Source: Sabethes cyaneus
Taxonomy: Eukaryota > Arthropoda > Insecta > Diptera > Culicidae
Length of the DNA stretch: 64,000 bases
Assembly (NCBI RefSeq): GCF_943734655.1
Contig: NC_071355.1
Span: 239,578,027-239,642,026, forward strand
Direction of reading: 5' to 3'
A program made the position numbers and the translations under genes. The notes under the pieces were generated by a model that had not been told where the DNA came from, did no database searches, and saw only the letters and a list, made by a program, of their open reading frames with translations. Shown here piece by piece: positions 46,134 to 57,949 of the stretch. Position 1 is the stretch's first letter; each line of letters begins with the position of its first letter.

Positions 46134-46870
46134 GTCTAGAGTCCAGAGGAGTCCATACTCCAGAGACCAGTGTGGCCTACAATCCAGAGAAGTCCAAAAG
46201 CTAGAAAAGTTCACAGTTTAGAGTCCATGGTTCAAAGGAGTCCACAGTTCAGAAGTGTACAGAGTCCAGAGGATTTCAGAGTCCAGAGAAGTAGCCTAGA
46301 GTCCAGAGAAATCCAGAGTTCAGAAGATTCTAGAGTCCAGAGGAGTTCAGAAGCTAGGTATGTTCAGAGTCCGGAGGAATCCAGAGTCCAGAGAATAACG
46401 GAGTCCAGAGGAGTCCAGAAGCTAGAAAAGGTCAGAGTTTAGAGAAGTCCAGAGGAGTCCAGAGTCCCGAGAAATCAAGAATATAGAGGAGTCCAGAGAA
46501 GCCCAGAGTACAACGTTCAAAGGAGTTCACAGTCCGCAGGAGACCAGGGTCTACAGAAGTTCAAAGGAGTTCAGAGCCCAGAGGAGTTCAGAATCCTGAG
46601 GAATTCAGAATCCAGATGAATGCAGAGTTCAGTGTCCAAAGGAGTCCAGACGAGTCCAGCATTCAGAGAAGTCCAGAGTCCAGTAATGTTCAAATTACAG
46701 AGGAGTCCATAGTTCAGACAATTCCCGAGCTCAAAGGAGTCCAGAGTCCAGTGGAGTTTAGAATCAAGAGAAGTCCAGAGTCTAGAGTACTGAGGAATCC
46801 AGTGTCACGAGAAGTCGAGTAATTAGAGGAGTCCGGACTAGGGAGGAGTCCAGAGTCTAGAGTCTAGAGC

Positions 46871-49800
46871 TACGATGCCTCAAATGGTGTATGTCGCGAT
46901 CTTAATTGGCTTGCAGGAGTAATTGAAAGTTCTGTGTAGAAGAGTTTTTGTGGGTAAAATCGGTTGCGAATGTAACTAGGCAACTCTTTCAACTCCAGTT
47001 TCTTTCCTTGCCATTTTGAACCCAGGTTCTGGGTATTGGGAAACATCGTGAGTGTCAAGTAGCAGCCAGAACTGACGATCAACATCTTCGAACAGGTCGG
47101 ACGAAACAAGGAGACATGTCAAAGTGTGTTGTGCGTTGTTTTTACTATTCAAACTTTCACACCAATACATCTAGTTCCATTTGCGCAATCAAGCCTTTAA
47201 AAACTCAATCTGCAGCATGGGCTTTGTTGTGACGCTGAAATTCGTTCCGCTAGGGCACATAGAAGGAATATAAATCGAAGAAATGCAGGAAACAATGAGA
47301 GTAGAGTCGATAATGAAGATGCAACGATATTATAAAATAATAAATACAAGCAGAGTGCACATGTCATTTCGTTCTTCAATCCTTGATCATAAAGTTTCTT
47401 GTGTGAGAAATGATAGTCTTTCCTCGTCTAGGATAATAAAACGAAGCATAACCGATAAGCACTTAACTTCATCTTTTATTAGCTTCGTGTTATGTTTATT
47501 TTCAAACATCGCAAAACTCGTTTGTTAATTCAGATAGTTATTTGTCGAACAACGAGCGCTAATCCGTCAAGGAGTCACATTTGTATATAACCACTTTCCA
47601 ACTGCGCAGAAAAAGGCTTCCCTCGTGCGATTGTTTTTGCATCGAAATGCAACGAAAACAATACCACCGACGATGGAGACGACTTTTGTGAATTCAAACT
47701 CCGTCCGGTGCCTGCCGGTTCGGTATGTTTCGTTCCCAGTGGAACAAGTTTGCGCTTTCTAACTTTGCAATCCAACACAGACCCCGGATAGGTACTCGTA
47801 ACTGGCTTCGTCGTCAGTTTTCTATTCCTCAACGCAGGTCCATTATCCAGATTGGCAGCCTCGGAGGGGCTTCGGAACCAGGCCAGGGACAAACTACAGC
47901 AGAAACGGAGCCATGGCTTGCTTCGTATGCTTCACCGTTTGTCGGTGGAAAGAGAGAAAGAGACATGCTACTTTTTTTTTCTCTAGCAAATAACTCGTCT
48001 TTGTCTTTGTCCTCCACCGAGAAATCAGCTCTTAGCAACGAACCTGGATTGCACGGTGATTCCTTTGATCTTGAAAGCTAAATACAGTTGCCCGAAAAAA
48101 AAAACACGAAGCTTAGAAGAAATGAACCGGGTTCACATGGCACAGGAATTCGTGTGATGTTTGGAACTAAATCCGGGGCCACTGAAACCCGCTTGCTTTG
48201 ATGTCCTTGTTCTTGAATGGTGGAAATGCAGCTGAAAAAGTCAGGTTAACTCTAATTGAGTGCGGCGGCGGCGGCGGTAGCTTCGATCAAAGGTGACTGA
48301 GAGCTAGCTGAGAGAGCTTTACGGTTATCGAATTTTTGCATCGTGTCACGGTTGACACTCTGTTTCTTTTTCGTGTGAAAGTCAATTATATCGGGTGGTG
48401 CATCGGATCGGGTGGGCGCATGTCGTCGTTGATGGAAAGGGAAAATTTCGACACGCTCGATGGAGTGCATGATTTTCAGTCAATTTGTTAACGCAACCAG
48501 AAGTGCATTAGCTGCTGAGTTGATTAGCTTGGTGATGTACTTCAGACTTGGTTAGCGCTAAGCTAGTATCTTCATTACAACGCAAAATGAATGAGGTGCG
48601 ATCCCGGGTGACATCAGATACGGTGGTACGGGTCGCAGTGGCACGATTTTTCCCACCATCATGGAGCAAAGTTTTATCCGTTTCGTTTTCGGAATAAAAT
48701 CAGTTGAAATACGCAACACGTGTAGTCGTTATCGCCTCCCGCCCACACGGAAAAGCACTATCCTTGCTTATACTTATAAGCGTAGATGCCGCGCATGGGG
48801 ATGCTCCCGAAAAAGGGGGCGCATAAAATGCGAAGAAAAATAAGCATACCGCAAAATTGAAAGTTATGACGGTTACAAGACAGCATACTAAATAGGATCT
48901 AAGCAGCCTGTGTGCCGGATTTCGGCCAGCAACAGCAGCAGCAGCGGGAAAGAAAGTTATTCAGAAGGCAGCGTCGTAGTAGGTTAATCCTCCGACAACT
49001 GCGACGGTTTTTTTCTCGAATTTCTCTCACAACCCAACGCAGCCTTTTCGCTTGAGTGAGACGTTGTTTTCCCTGTCCCAATCGTTTACCCTTGTGAGAG
49101 AGACACACTCGCAGTCAGGATAATAATAATTGGTACCTTGAGCAGGAGAAAAAACGATCAAAAATGTGTTTTCCTCTTTATCTGTCCCGGCCAGTCCATG
49201 GTGGAGCGTCCGTAGGGTGGAAGGCTTAATTTTCTATGGATTTGATTTGGTATTTTGGCACTGTTGGTAAGTGACGTGGATTATTTTACGTTGTGTAACG
49301 TTCTTTTATGTATTTTTTCGAACTTCTGAGATGTTTTGAAATCGTTGTTTTTTGAATTGCGATTCAGTGGTCTAAGATTGCGGCCTTGAGGAACAATCGA
49401 TAAATTGATGAAACTTTATATACAATATCCAGTCAGTATTATCAATCAATCCTTGTGAAATCCTTGACATAAATTAAATACACCTACCCTAGCTAAAACC
49501 ACACTAACCAATCGTTGATTCGGTCCACGCGGTCTGCGCCCGTGACCGTTGTCGATGTTCGTATTGATATGCTAAAATATTTTTTACTCTATTTTACGGC
49601 AACCAACTGAAGCAACCTAGCAAAGCCCTACCCTGTCCTGCGGGAGATCCTAAACCGACCCCGAGGCGCTTTGTTTAGCATCTTTACGAGCAGGGCGACC
49701 GATGGTAGCCTTTATGGGTTCGCTGCTTCCGTGGCCGCCAACGACCGATATGTTCTGGTGTTTGGAGGTTTCGCCTTCGCAATGGGGAAAAAAGAACGTA

Positions 49801-50990
49801 TTATTACAAATTTATTTGTTCGGCAGGACCGAAATCTTTCCATATGTAAATAGTTATCTCTTAATGCTGGAAATTTGCATTTAAAAAGAAAAACAGAAAT
49901 CGCTCGGAGATCGGGAGTGGAATACTAATGAGTTCTTCGGTGACATTGGAGCATTACCGTGGAGCTCTAACTCATCATGTAAGTATCTACTACCTTTGCT
50001 CCCGTTGACCTTTCTTTCGATTATCAGTGGCTTCAATTCAGCAGGTCGAAAACATGTATTGATTACCAATAAACGAACCAGCAATGAAAATAAATCAGGA
50101 GCAGTCCTCCAGTAGTAGATAAACTCGACTTCATACTCGAATATTTCAATCTACTGAACCAAACTGAAGACAAAAAGAAGTGCAGCGACAAATATGCAAG
50201 AGCACACAGTACAACGATCACAGAAAAAATATGAAAAAACAACAACAACAACGACGAACTCAACTTCCATCATCATCGTAAGCAATTGGTATATGCAAAT
50301 ATTTGTCGGAGTTATTTGCATATTTTTATATTTATAGTATCGTTCCCGTAGAACTCGGTCGGAAAACGCCGGCACAAGTAAAATGCACAACAAAACAGCG
50401 AACGAAAAAAAAATGATAAAAAAGAAAAACAAAACAAGATAAACGATACTCTCCCGTTCGTTGAGTATACTGTACTCATTCCCCGCCAAACCGCTTGCTT
50501 GTTGGGGCTACAACATTCAGCATTGCATTGGTTGGCTGGCTACGGCTGATCCTGCAGCCGCTGGCTGCCACACACCTGGTCGGTTCAGTCCGGTCAGCCA
50601 GCGCCACAGCCCCACCAGTATGACGATGGAACAAATTTCCGTCATACACCATTTACATGTATATGAGACACTGACTGGATTGGAGCTCGAGCTCACTGAA
50701 TTAAGATTCGGCACCTGGTGGGAGTCACACTTTTTCGCGCTGTCCTCTTTCTCTACCTTGTCCATTCATGGATGTTGTTGACTAATTAATTTCGTATCTT
50801 GAGGCCGCCATCTGAGATATGCAAATTATGACGAAAGAATAATGCGGCAAGCAAAGCAAACCGACTCGAGAATGTTTCAGGGGTGGAATGTCTTTCCCCC
50901 CGGTTGCAGAGTTTGAACTGTATTGAGCAGTGAAATCTAATTGTTGAAGCAAATCATTGTAAAAAAAGAGCAGGATGGCTTTTGTGTGAC
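46871..50990. other. Low-repeat stretch without a supported gene
   Basis: The 47.5-49.2 kb part is GC-richer, with CAG and GGC runs near 48265 and 48930. The open frames at 47725-48081 (+), 47892-47575 (-) and 50461-50781 (+) overlap others on the opposite strand and have no recognisable domain. It may be intronic or intergenic regulatory DNA. Confidence 0.4.
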
Positions 50991-50994
50991 TCAA

Positions 50995-51545
50995 TCGGTA
51001 GTTGATTTTGAATAATTCGAATTAGTGTCCGAATCCGATTGGGTTGATTCGAATTTTGAATTATTTTCTAACAAATCCAATGCTGGAGACACTCTCCCTA
51101 AAGTTGGAGTTTTCAAACTGATGCCCTTAACTAACGCTTTCGATGCTTGTTGGTCATTTACCTCGTGTGCTCTCCTCCAGGGGGAAAGTTCAGGATCATC
51201 TTTAGGAATTTGTTCTACACGCGCTGAAACCTCACAGACTATGTGTCCTAGTACAGCCCAACCAGACCGCGATTGCGTACTGGCGCTAGACAACTGTTTG
51301 TCTAGTGTGAGTACGAGGTAAATGATCTCATCGGACCACTGTATAATAGAGTTGCCCAACCGGACTCTTACGTTCTCAGCCGGAACCAGCCTCGGCGGCT
51401 TAGAATGTGATAAAAGGGTAGCCTGGGTCGTCGACAAAATGAGACAATGCGCGGATCGCTGGGAGAAAAGGGATGTCACATGTATATATGTTAAACAGAT
51501 TGGGTCCCAGGATACTTCCTTGAGGCACACAAGCAGGGATGTTTA
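50995..51545 (-). pseudogene. Jockey-like RT fragment (palm end and thumb)
   Basis: At the right end the minus strand reads VPQGSILGPNLFNIYT (with the usual VPQGSVLGP block of RT) and, after a frame change, LSHFVDDPG, a damaged FADD box. Then come PPRLVPAENVRVRLGN and SIIQWSDEIIYLVLTLDKQL, the segment following the palm in Jockey-type elements. The rest of the frame to 50991 (Ser/Thr rich) is not RT-like and may be unrelated sequence. Confidence 0.8.
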
Positions 51546-51859
51546 TTTATTTATTTATTATTAATCACTTTGATCTGCTTAAGTCTTAATGATTAGTATA
51601 GCACAAGTCAACAAATAAAAATTATATTCAGTTAGTCCAGTCATTTTTGCACAAATTATTCGGTTGATTCTCCAGAATCGAACAGTCCTTCAGCCCATAT
51701 GAATGTCCGGATACATGTAGCCATTGATTCATGGTACCCAAACGTGATTCGATGAAATTTGATATGTAATAGCTAACGCCATGGAACGTAAATATCTTTG
51801 CGGTGCACGAAAGTTTAATTTTGTCAGTAAGGTTGGTCAATCAATTACATTGTTCAGTA

Positions 51860-52640
51860 TACTTACCACTAACGTTGGCTGTTGAACTTTGCGGCGCCGT
51901 TCCAAAGTGTCTAAGCCTAGCAGGCGACAACATTCTTGATACGGGGCAAGATTATCAGGATCTCTCCAGGGCTAATCCCTTAGGGATGAAGCTTCTTTGA
52001 ATGCGTTCGATTCTTTACGTCCAGGTAAGCTGATAGGGCTGCCAAATCATACTTGCAGTATTAAGCACTGGGCGGACTAACGCACAGTACAACGATTTTA
52101 AGCAGTGAGGATCTTTGAAATTTCTGCCAATTTTTGCAATAAACCCAAGCTGCTTGATCTACCCTCCGGAAAGTATTCCCGTTTATGTTACAGTCGGCGA
52201 TAATTGGGCTCTGGATGCGGTGAAATGTGATTACTCACAAGAAAGGCAAGAAACAATTTGATCAACGTAGATAAGTGCGCATCCGGCTTCAAGCAGTGTG
52301 GCCACGTCGTTGAATAATAGAATGAACAGCAAAGGTCCCATGTTGCGTTCTTGGGGAACAATAGATTAATTGGTAAACCAACAACTCGACCCAGTTGGCA
52401 TGACTGTAGTTTCGTCGGGGCCAATTGTCCACTGTATTGGTATTGGAGACAGCAGGCTTCAGTACCACAGGGTAGGGTTCGATAGACAGTTCTTCGAAGA
52501 CATCTGGTTCTGCGGAGATGGCCACATTCGTTATAAAGATGTCCAAAACAGAGTGAACTCCCGGTCCGGAGATTCTGGTTGGACTGTCCGGCGCCATAAT
52601 GGTGCAGTGGCCGGTCTCAAAGTCTTCCGCCAAGATGGTC
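51860..52640 (-). pseudogene. Jockey-like retrotransposon endonuclease and RT fragments
   Basis: The minus-strand frame from 52640 reads GPGVHSVLDIFITNVAIS then NYSHANWVEL, like the endonuclease C-terminus. Near 52375-52260 are GPLLF-like, NDVATLLEAGCALIYVDQI, a degraded YADD region with the Asp pair lost. After 52180, KQLGFIAKIGRNFKDPHCLK, SLYCALVRPVLNTASMIW and RIERIQRSF complete the region behind the RT. Segments are in order, with deletions and stops, so this is one decayed copy. Confidence 0.83.
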
Positions 52641-53285
52641 ATATTCTAATTTCTTCTCGGTTGTCCCGGTTATTTTTTCTCTTTTTCTATCTTCCAGACC
52701 GGGGCCCCATCTTCTTTATAAAATTTTTATAGAATAAAATCAATTTTTAAGTAGAATTTCAAATCTAACGTCAAGTACCATTGTTAATTTAATTTCAATT
52801 CCAATTTCAAATTCAGCTTGTCTTAATTCAAGCCGAATTTCATACCCGATTGAAAGGAAAAAAATCAAAATCAAAATCAATTTCATGTCTAATTTAAGGT
52901 TTAATTTGAAGCCTAAATTAAACTCCAATTTACCTCCAATTTCATATAAAATTTCTAGTTCAATTTTAAGTCCAATTTTAATTTGAAGCTCAGCTACCAG
53001 CTTATTTTAAAAAAAAGTTTCTAGCCATTTAGGTCCAAACTAGAGTCCAATTTCGTATAAAATTTCAAGTAAACTTAAAGTTTCAGAGTTTAGTTTAATT
53101 CCAATTTCAAGCTGCATTTTAAGTCCTATTTCAAGTTCAATTTCAGGTCCAATTTGAAGTCCAAATTCAAGTTCAACTCTAATTTTAAGTTAAATTTAAA
53201 GTTTAACTTCCAGCTCAATATAGCCAAGTCTGAGCTGGTTCAGATTTAACTCCAATTTCATGTCAAATATCATGCCATTTCATAT

Positions 53286-53885
53286 AGGGATACCTCGATA
53301 TAAGACAATTTATAATTTCAAAAAGTTGTCTTATATCGAAATTGTCTTATATCGAAACATGATTTTTTAATATTTTTTTGAAACGATGGTTCTACAATTG
53401 ATGAAGGGACGGTAGGGGAAAGAAATGAAATTTTTCTTTTTTTTTTTGTTGAAGGAGGGGAAGAGTGGAAAGGAAGGGGGGTATTGGTAGCTATGCTTGA
53501 CAAGTAGTCATTTTGACTCCTACCTTTTGTCCAATGCTGGAAGGTGCATGAGTCGAACCAAGCTGTAATCTGAGATTACAACCGGATTCGAACCCACAAC
53601 ACCCGCCAGGGCATGTGGTTCGCTGGTACTTGACCAGCGTTTTTTGTTTTGTTTTTTGAACTATTTAATATTGTTTGAGCTATTAGTTGTTTACAATTTT
53701 TAGGATTATTTTGAAATAATGAACAAATTCATGGCGCCGCTTTTGGAGTGGATGTGGTGCTCTGGTGTCGTTACCAACTATGTCAAAGGGATTTGTCTTA
53801 TATCGAGGTAAAAATTGTCTTATATCGAATTGTCTTATATCGAGGTTGTTTTATAACGAGGTTGTCTTATATCGAGGTATCCCTT
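53286..53885. mobile_element. pogo/Tigger-like MITE with GATATAAGACAA repeats (about 600 bp)
   Basis: The left end AGGGATACCTCGATATAAG matches the reversed right end. Inside each end the motif TTGTCTTATATCGA(GG) recurs: two more copies near the left end and four near the right. Flanking TA is plausible on both sides. The terminus AGGGATACCTCG resembles the CAGGCATACCTCG end of Tigger elements, hence the tentative family. It holds a tRNA-like segment at 53540-53640 and no transposase. Confidence 0.75.
53540..53640 (-). repeat. tRNA-like (pol III) core inside the pogo-like element
   Basis: On the minus strand a perfect B box GGTTCGAATCC lies near 53583-53593, preceded by an A-box-like stretch (TACCAGCGAACC). 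The acceptor arms do not pair, so it is not a working tRNA gene. It is best read as a tRNA-derived relic. Confidence 0.45.
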
Positions 53886-54304
53886 TACAATTTTATGGAA
53901 AATATCAAGTTCAATTTCAAATTAAGTTTAGTTCCAGTTCAAAACTCAATTTCAAGTCCAGTTTTAAGTGAAAATTGGAAACATTTTTAGTCGGATTTTA
54001 TGCCTCATTTCAAGTAAAATTGTGTGTCTAATTTCGAATCCATTTGAACTCCATTGCAAGTGCGAAATTGAATGTCAGGTCGAATATCATGTCCCATTTC
54101 AAGTCCCATTTCTTCTGTGACGACCAAATTAGAGTTCAATAGAGTTCGTAGTATTAATCTCCGGTTTAATTTGAGGTAAAACTTTAACCCTAAATTGGCA
54201 CAAATTTAAGTTAAATCAAATCCAAGTTCAAGTGCGAAGTCCGGGTTAATCCTTTCGGCCGCTATTTTCACGGTAAGTGAATTAGACCATTGCAAATTAG
54301 TTTT

Positions 54305-54308
<4 letters not shown>

Positions 54309-54345
<37 letters not shown>
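54309..54345. repeat. TC dinucleotide microsatellite
   Basis: An uninterrupted run of about 18 TC units. Confidence 0.95.
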
Positions 54346-54348
<3 letters not shown>

Positions 54349-54929
54349 CATTCAGAGCAAATTTTTTTATGGTTTTTTTTGCCCGTCCGATGGTGGTAGA
54401 TCGCTAGACTTGCCGGAGCGACTGACGGCAACGCACTGCCCGTTTCTACCGCACTGACCTTGTTTGATAACATTCGCATAAGACACCCCCTTTCCAAAAA
54501 CTCTAATTACAAATTCAGTTTATTGTCCAAATTCAAGTCGAATTTCATATCTAACTTAAAATAAAAATTCAAATTCAATTTAAATTCTTAAGTTCTTTAA
54601 GTTCTATTTCATGTTGGATTTCAAGTATAACTTTGTTCAATTAATCAAGCCTTTCGAATTTACAACATTTTCAACCTGTCTAATTAATCTATTCTACCTG
54701 TCTATTTTATTATCAAATGTTGAAACGTATTTCGAACCCGACCTGAGATTTACCTTAACGTTTGAATTTTTTTGCAAGTAAGCTGATATAATAACCATTC
54801 ATGGGAAATTTGTCAAACTCAATTAGCTATCTTAGTTTTTTTTTGTCGCCATCCGAAAAAAGTCCACTTTTTTAATGCATACGTAAGTACCTTAGATTTA
54901 CCAATATTTGGACTGTTTACAGTAAACCA

Positions 54930-55307
54930 CCCAGCAAACACCAACTCGTATATAATTAAGGTACGGAAATTATCGTTATTGACTTTTAATAAATGGATCA
55001 GGAATGGAAATCAGGATGAAATGCACCCAAGTTTATATTCTGTAGTATTTGACAAAAGCAAGTGATTAATCTACGACTTTCAGTACAGAACTGTATAACA
55101 TAATAAAACTAATCGTTTTGAGTTAGATCCTATCGTATACAATGACTTATAAAGTTGAATTGTTAACGTATATTATGTAACACATATATGGCCTATTAAT
55201 TAGTATGCAAATGCTAATTTTGTGCATCAGATACGATTTTTCAGAGTATATATAGGTACATATAACTCATTTGTTACTCTGATATGCATATGAAAATGTT
55301 TGCTGGG
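54930..55307. mobile_element. TIR element with CCCAGCAAAC ends (378 bp)
   Basis: The left end CCCAGCAAACA is the exact inverse of the right end TGTTTGCTGGG. CA flanks both sides as a direct repeat. AT-rich interior without coding capacity. Ends are related to the CCCAAG elements (CCCA-R start). A lone CCCAGCAAAC also occurs at 13655. Confidence 0.75.
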
Positions 55308-55336
55308 CAGTCTGGTCTTCAATTTAAACCCAATAA

Positions 55337-55699
55337 GGCCATTGCAAAGCATTTTCAAAGTGTTAGTCACCCCCCTCCCCATGGAAATTGGCTTGAAAAA
55401 TCGGGGGACAAAAAATAATTTGTAGGACACGAGTTAATTTTTTTTATAAAATCAATCATCTCTGGGCTCTATAGCCTGAAAAACTCGAAAAATGAATGAA
55501 CGTTGAGTTAACACTTCTAGCACGAAATAGAAATTAGAATTCGGACAGTGGAATTTCCAAAAATCGGCCAAAAAATATTTGTAAAAATGCCTAAAATCCA
55601 TATTTTTTTGTGCTCGATTAAAAAATTGTTTTTTTTCGCCCCCCCTTCAGTGGCCCAACACCGGAGGAACAAAAACTTTTTAAAATATTTGTAATGGCC
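55337..55699 (-). mobile_element. Harbinger-like MITE, copy 3, inverted and shortened (363 bp)
   Basis: It reads GGCCATTGCAAAG at the left and ATTTGTAATGGCC at the right, the mirror of copies 1 and 2, with TAA on both sides. The C-run and G-run blocks are present, but about 110 bases of the interior are missing. Confidence 0.78.
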
Positions 55700-55769
55700 T
55701 AATAGGTAGATATTGAAATTAAAGGAAACTTTTTCACGATTGGATTTCACTGTTAATTGTTATTAATTA

Positions 55770-57310
55770 GGCTGATACAAATTTGGAAAAAAGTTTATGT
55801 CCTGGTCTCGAAATATTGTTCAAGGGGGGGGCAAGAAAAAAATAATAATATCAAACCTTCAATAACTAAACAAAGGAAAAGAAACAAGTGTATATTTTTC
55901 CAAATTAATAAAAGTTCCTTACAAAAAAGTTGTACAGTATTTAAATTTTAGTTTAAACCAAAACAACTTTCAAAATTTTTTGATCCAAGCACATAAAGTA
56001 AGTATTCTGGCAGAGATGAATCAACTTGAAAATAGTGGAGTGCTACAGGATCACTTTAGAGAGCCATAAACGTGTAATTTGACCTTCATTTGAATTTTGT
56101 TTTTTACGCACCACTATCAGAAGCGATTGTCATTGTTTGAATAATAGCATTTTTCCAGTCCGGTGCACTTCGGATGAAGTACAGTACTGCGCTGGGAGTT
56201 GTTTTCCAAGTATCAGGGCTTCTAACAGCTCATTGTCGAAGAACCTTGATCTTTAATTGAAAAATGCCGAACATCGGCATAACAGGTGTTCCGAGTCTTT
56301 TTTTCTGTGCCACAAAATCGACATATATCACCTTGCCGTTTCCCCATAAGCTTCAGATAATAGCGGTTTGGACAATGTGCTGTTATAAGATCAGTATAAA
56401 TGTTTAGATCTTTCTTCGAAAGCTCTAGGATTTTGCGAACTATTGAAATGTTTGGAGAGATAAACTGTTTCGAATGCCTAGCAATGAAAGTGTTATTCCA
56501 ATTTAATTCCACTTTCGTACATTTCCATACTAAAGCTCAGTAAAAAAGCAATATAACTTAACAGGACTAGATTTGATGTAATGGTCGGGGTCACCGTTGA
56601 TTCCAATAATAATTACAACCTGACAATAGGCAGAGAAGTTTCGAACAGTTCAGTGACATTCTTTCTGCATGCGTCCAATGCATGGTAAAAAATTGTATCT
56701 TTAAGTTTTTCATCCCTTACATCCAAAATTAGGGTAGGTACAAGGACACTACAGAATAAAACGATCAATTTGGAGCCCCAAAAGCACCGAAAGCTGATGT
56801 TCCGGAGTGTGTAATTTGTTGTATTTCTATTTTAATCTTATCTACTACCTATGACAGCAAAATATAATCCCACAGCAATTCGGAATATCTCCGTCAAAAG
56901 TGGTAGCAAATTTCACTAATACATTGTTTAGTTGATTGATGCCTCAATCTAATTCGGTTCTTTTGAAGCAAGTTGAATTAAAATGGAACCAAATTTAAAG
57001 TAAATGGAGTAAAAGTCAAATTCCAAGCATCCCAATTTTCGTCGTTGGAACTTAAAGGTTAAGCACAATAGTCGCCTATGACCTGTAGCAGGAATCAGAA
57101 AGCATAGAGGGTGTAGGATAGTTGATCGAGACTAATTACTTCAACTTTGCACGAATTGGGTAATTTAGAGATGTAATCTGGTTGAATTGTAAAAATCTAC
57201 TTACCATTAAAGAATGCAACATAATTGCAATTTATTTTTTTGCCCCTTCAAATTTCGAAAATTTTTGAAGGGGGGGGTGACATAAACTTTTTTTCAAATT
57301 TGTATAAGCC
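55770..57310. mobile_element. Harbinger-like element, long form (1541 bp)
   Basis: The left end GGCTGATACAAATTTGGAAA and the right end, reversed, GGCTTATACAAATTTGAAAA continue into AAAGTTTATGTC on both sides, giving about 32 bp of inverted repeat with few mismatches. TTA flanks both ends, a TWA target duplication. The terminal wording resembles the short MITE family (GGCC-ATACAAAT-TTTTGTCC), so they are probably related. The interior carries a foreign non-LTR RT scrap and no recognisable Harbinger transposase. Confidence 0.82.
56222..56512 (-). pseudogene. Non-LTR ORF2 C-terminal scrap
   Basis: The minus-strand frame reads LITAHCPNRYYLKLMGK then GDICRFCGTEKKTRNT, which is the zinc-knuckle-like CRFC block that ends many non-LTR ORF2 proteins (LTGHC-LN-HL, then C-FC-E-ET-EH). 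Only this tail is present. It lies inside the long Harbinger-like element, so it either inserted there or was captured. Confidence 0.75.
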
Positions 57311-57313
57311 TTA

Positions 57314-57949
57314 ATGGTGGAATTCAATCGTAAAAAGGTTTTCTTCAATTTCAGTCTTCGTATTCCACTAATACGCTCAAAAAACTTTAGTTGACAGGTA
57401 GGTATCAGAAAATATCAAAACGGTGGAAACACAAACTGATGTTGCAATGTCCACAAACAATTTTAGTTAGGTAGCTAATAGGTAGAAAGCGGTAAAAGAT
57501 TACTACCCGTCCGATTATTTAGCAACTTCGATATACTTTCTTTAAAAATTTCAAGAGATTTAGCAACAGCCAGGTGCCAAGACCGGACAGACAGACAGTT
57601 GACAGACCGGATAAGGTTGCTGTTTTCAGAAGTAATTAGATTTTCTTCCTCGAAAATATGGTCGGCTACCTTGGGTTTGAAATGTTAAAATTCTTTCTTC
57701 TTGTAGTTCTTTCCTCGCTTTTTTACTTCTGAAATATGCCCTTTAAATCGCATTCCAAAATTCCCTTTTATTTATCCGGTATACATTTTATCGCAGTGAC
57801 TACGTGATATTTTGTAGACTCCTGCTTAGTTTAATTTATTAATCTTTTATGGACCCTAATATCCATCCAATCCAATTTTTCATATTTATCATGAAACTGA
57901 GATGGAATTGCTCAAAACAACTACCACTACGAAAGGAAGTCGAGTCTAC
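57314..57949. other. AT-rich spacer, no gene
   Basis: No ORF, RNA gene or recognisable repeat boundary was seen. Confidence 0.4.

Larger units (their letters stand above)
40690..46870. repeat. Large degenerate GAGTCCA / GAGAAGTCCA tandem array
   Basis: About 3.5 kb of repeat, spread over 6.2 kb with insertions, is built from a 7-bp unit (GAGTCCA) and a 10-bp unit (GAGAAGTCCA or GAGGAGTCCA) that often alternate to give a 17-bp period. Longer internal duplications exist: the segment from 40783 recurs from 41311 (offset 528), and the segment from 44049 recurs from about 44621. Long open frames on both strands (up to 170 aa, Ser/Arg/Glu-Pro rich or Leu/Trp/Ser rich) arise because the unit has no stop in any frame; they are not genes. 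Three mobile elements interrupt it at 41942, 42549 and about 44925. Confidence 0.92.
52740..54660. repeat. Degenerate array of a CAATTTCAAGTC-type 12-bp unit
   Basis: Decayed tandem units of AAGTCCAATTTC, with variants such as AATTTCATGTC, AAGTTCAATTTC and TTTAAGTCCAAT, occupy 52740-53280 and 53890-54660. A pogo/Tigger-like element divides them. A CT microsatellite lies in the right half. No coding potential. Confidence 0.82.

Noticed and set aside
40847..46822. Many long ORFs on both strands (Ser/Arg/Gln/Glu-Pro rich or Leu/Trp/Ser rich) in the array
   Set aside because: The repeat unit has no stop codon in any frame, so open frames arise on both strands; no start context, splice sites or domains support a gene.
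47725..48081. 118-aa plus-strand ORF
   Set aside because: No signal peptide, domain or clear codon bias, and an equally long minus-strand frame overlaps it.
50991..51530. 179-aa minus-strand ORF as a cellular gene
   Set aside because: Its first half carries Jockey-type RT motifs; the rest is low-information sequence, so it is a retrotransposon remnant.
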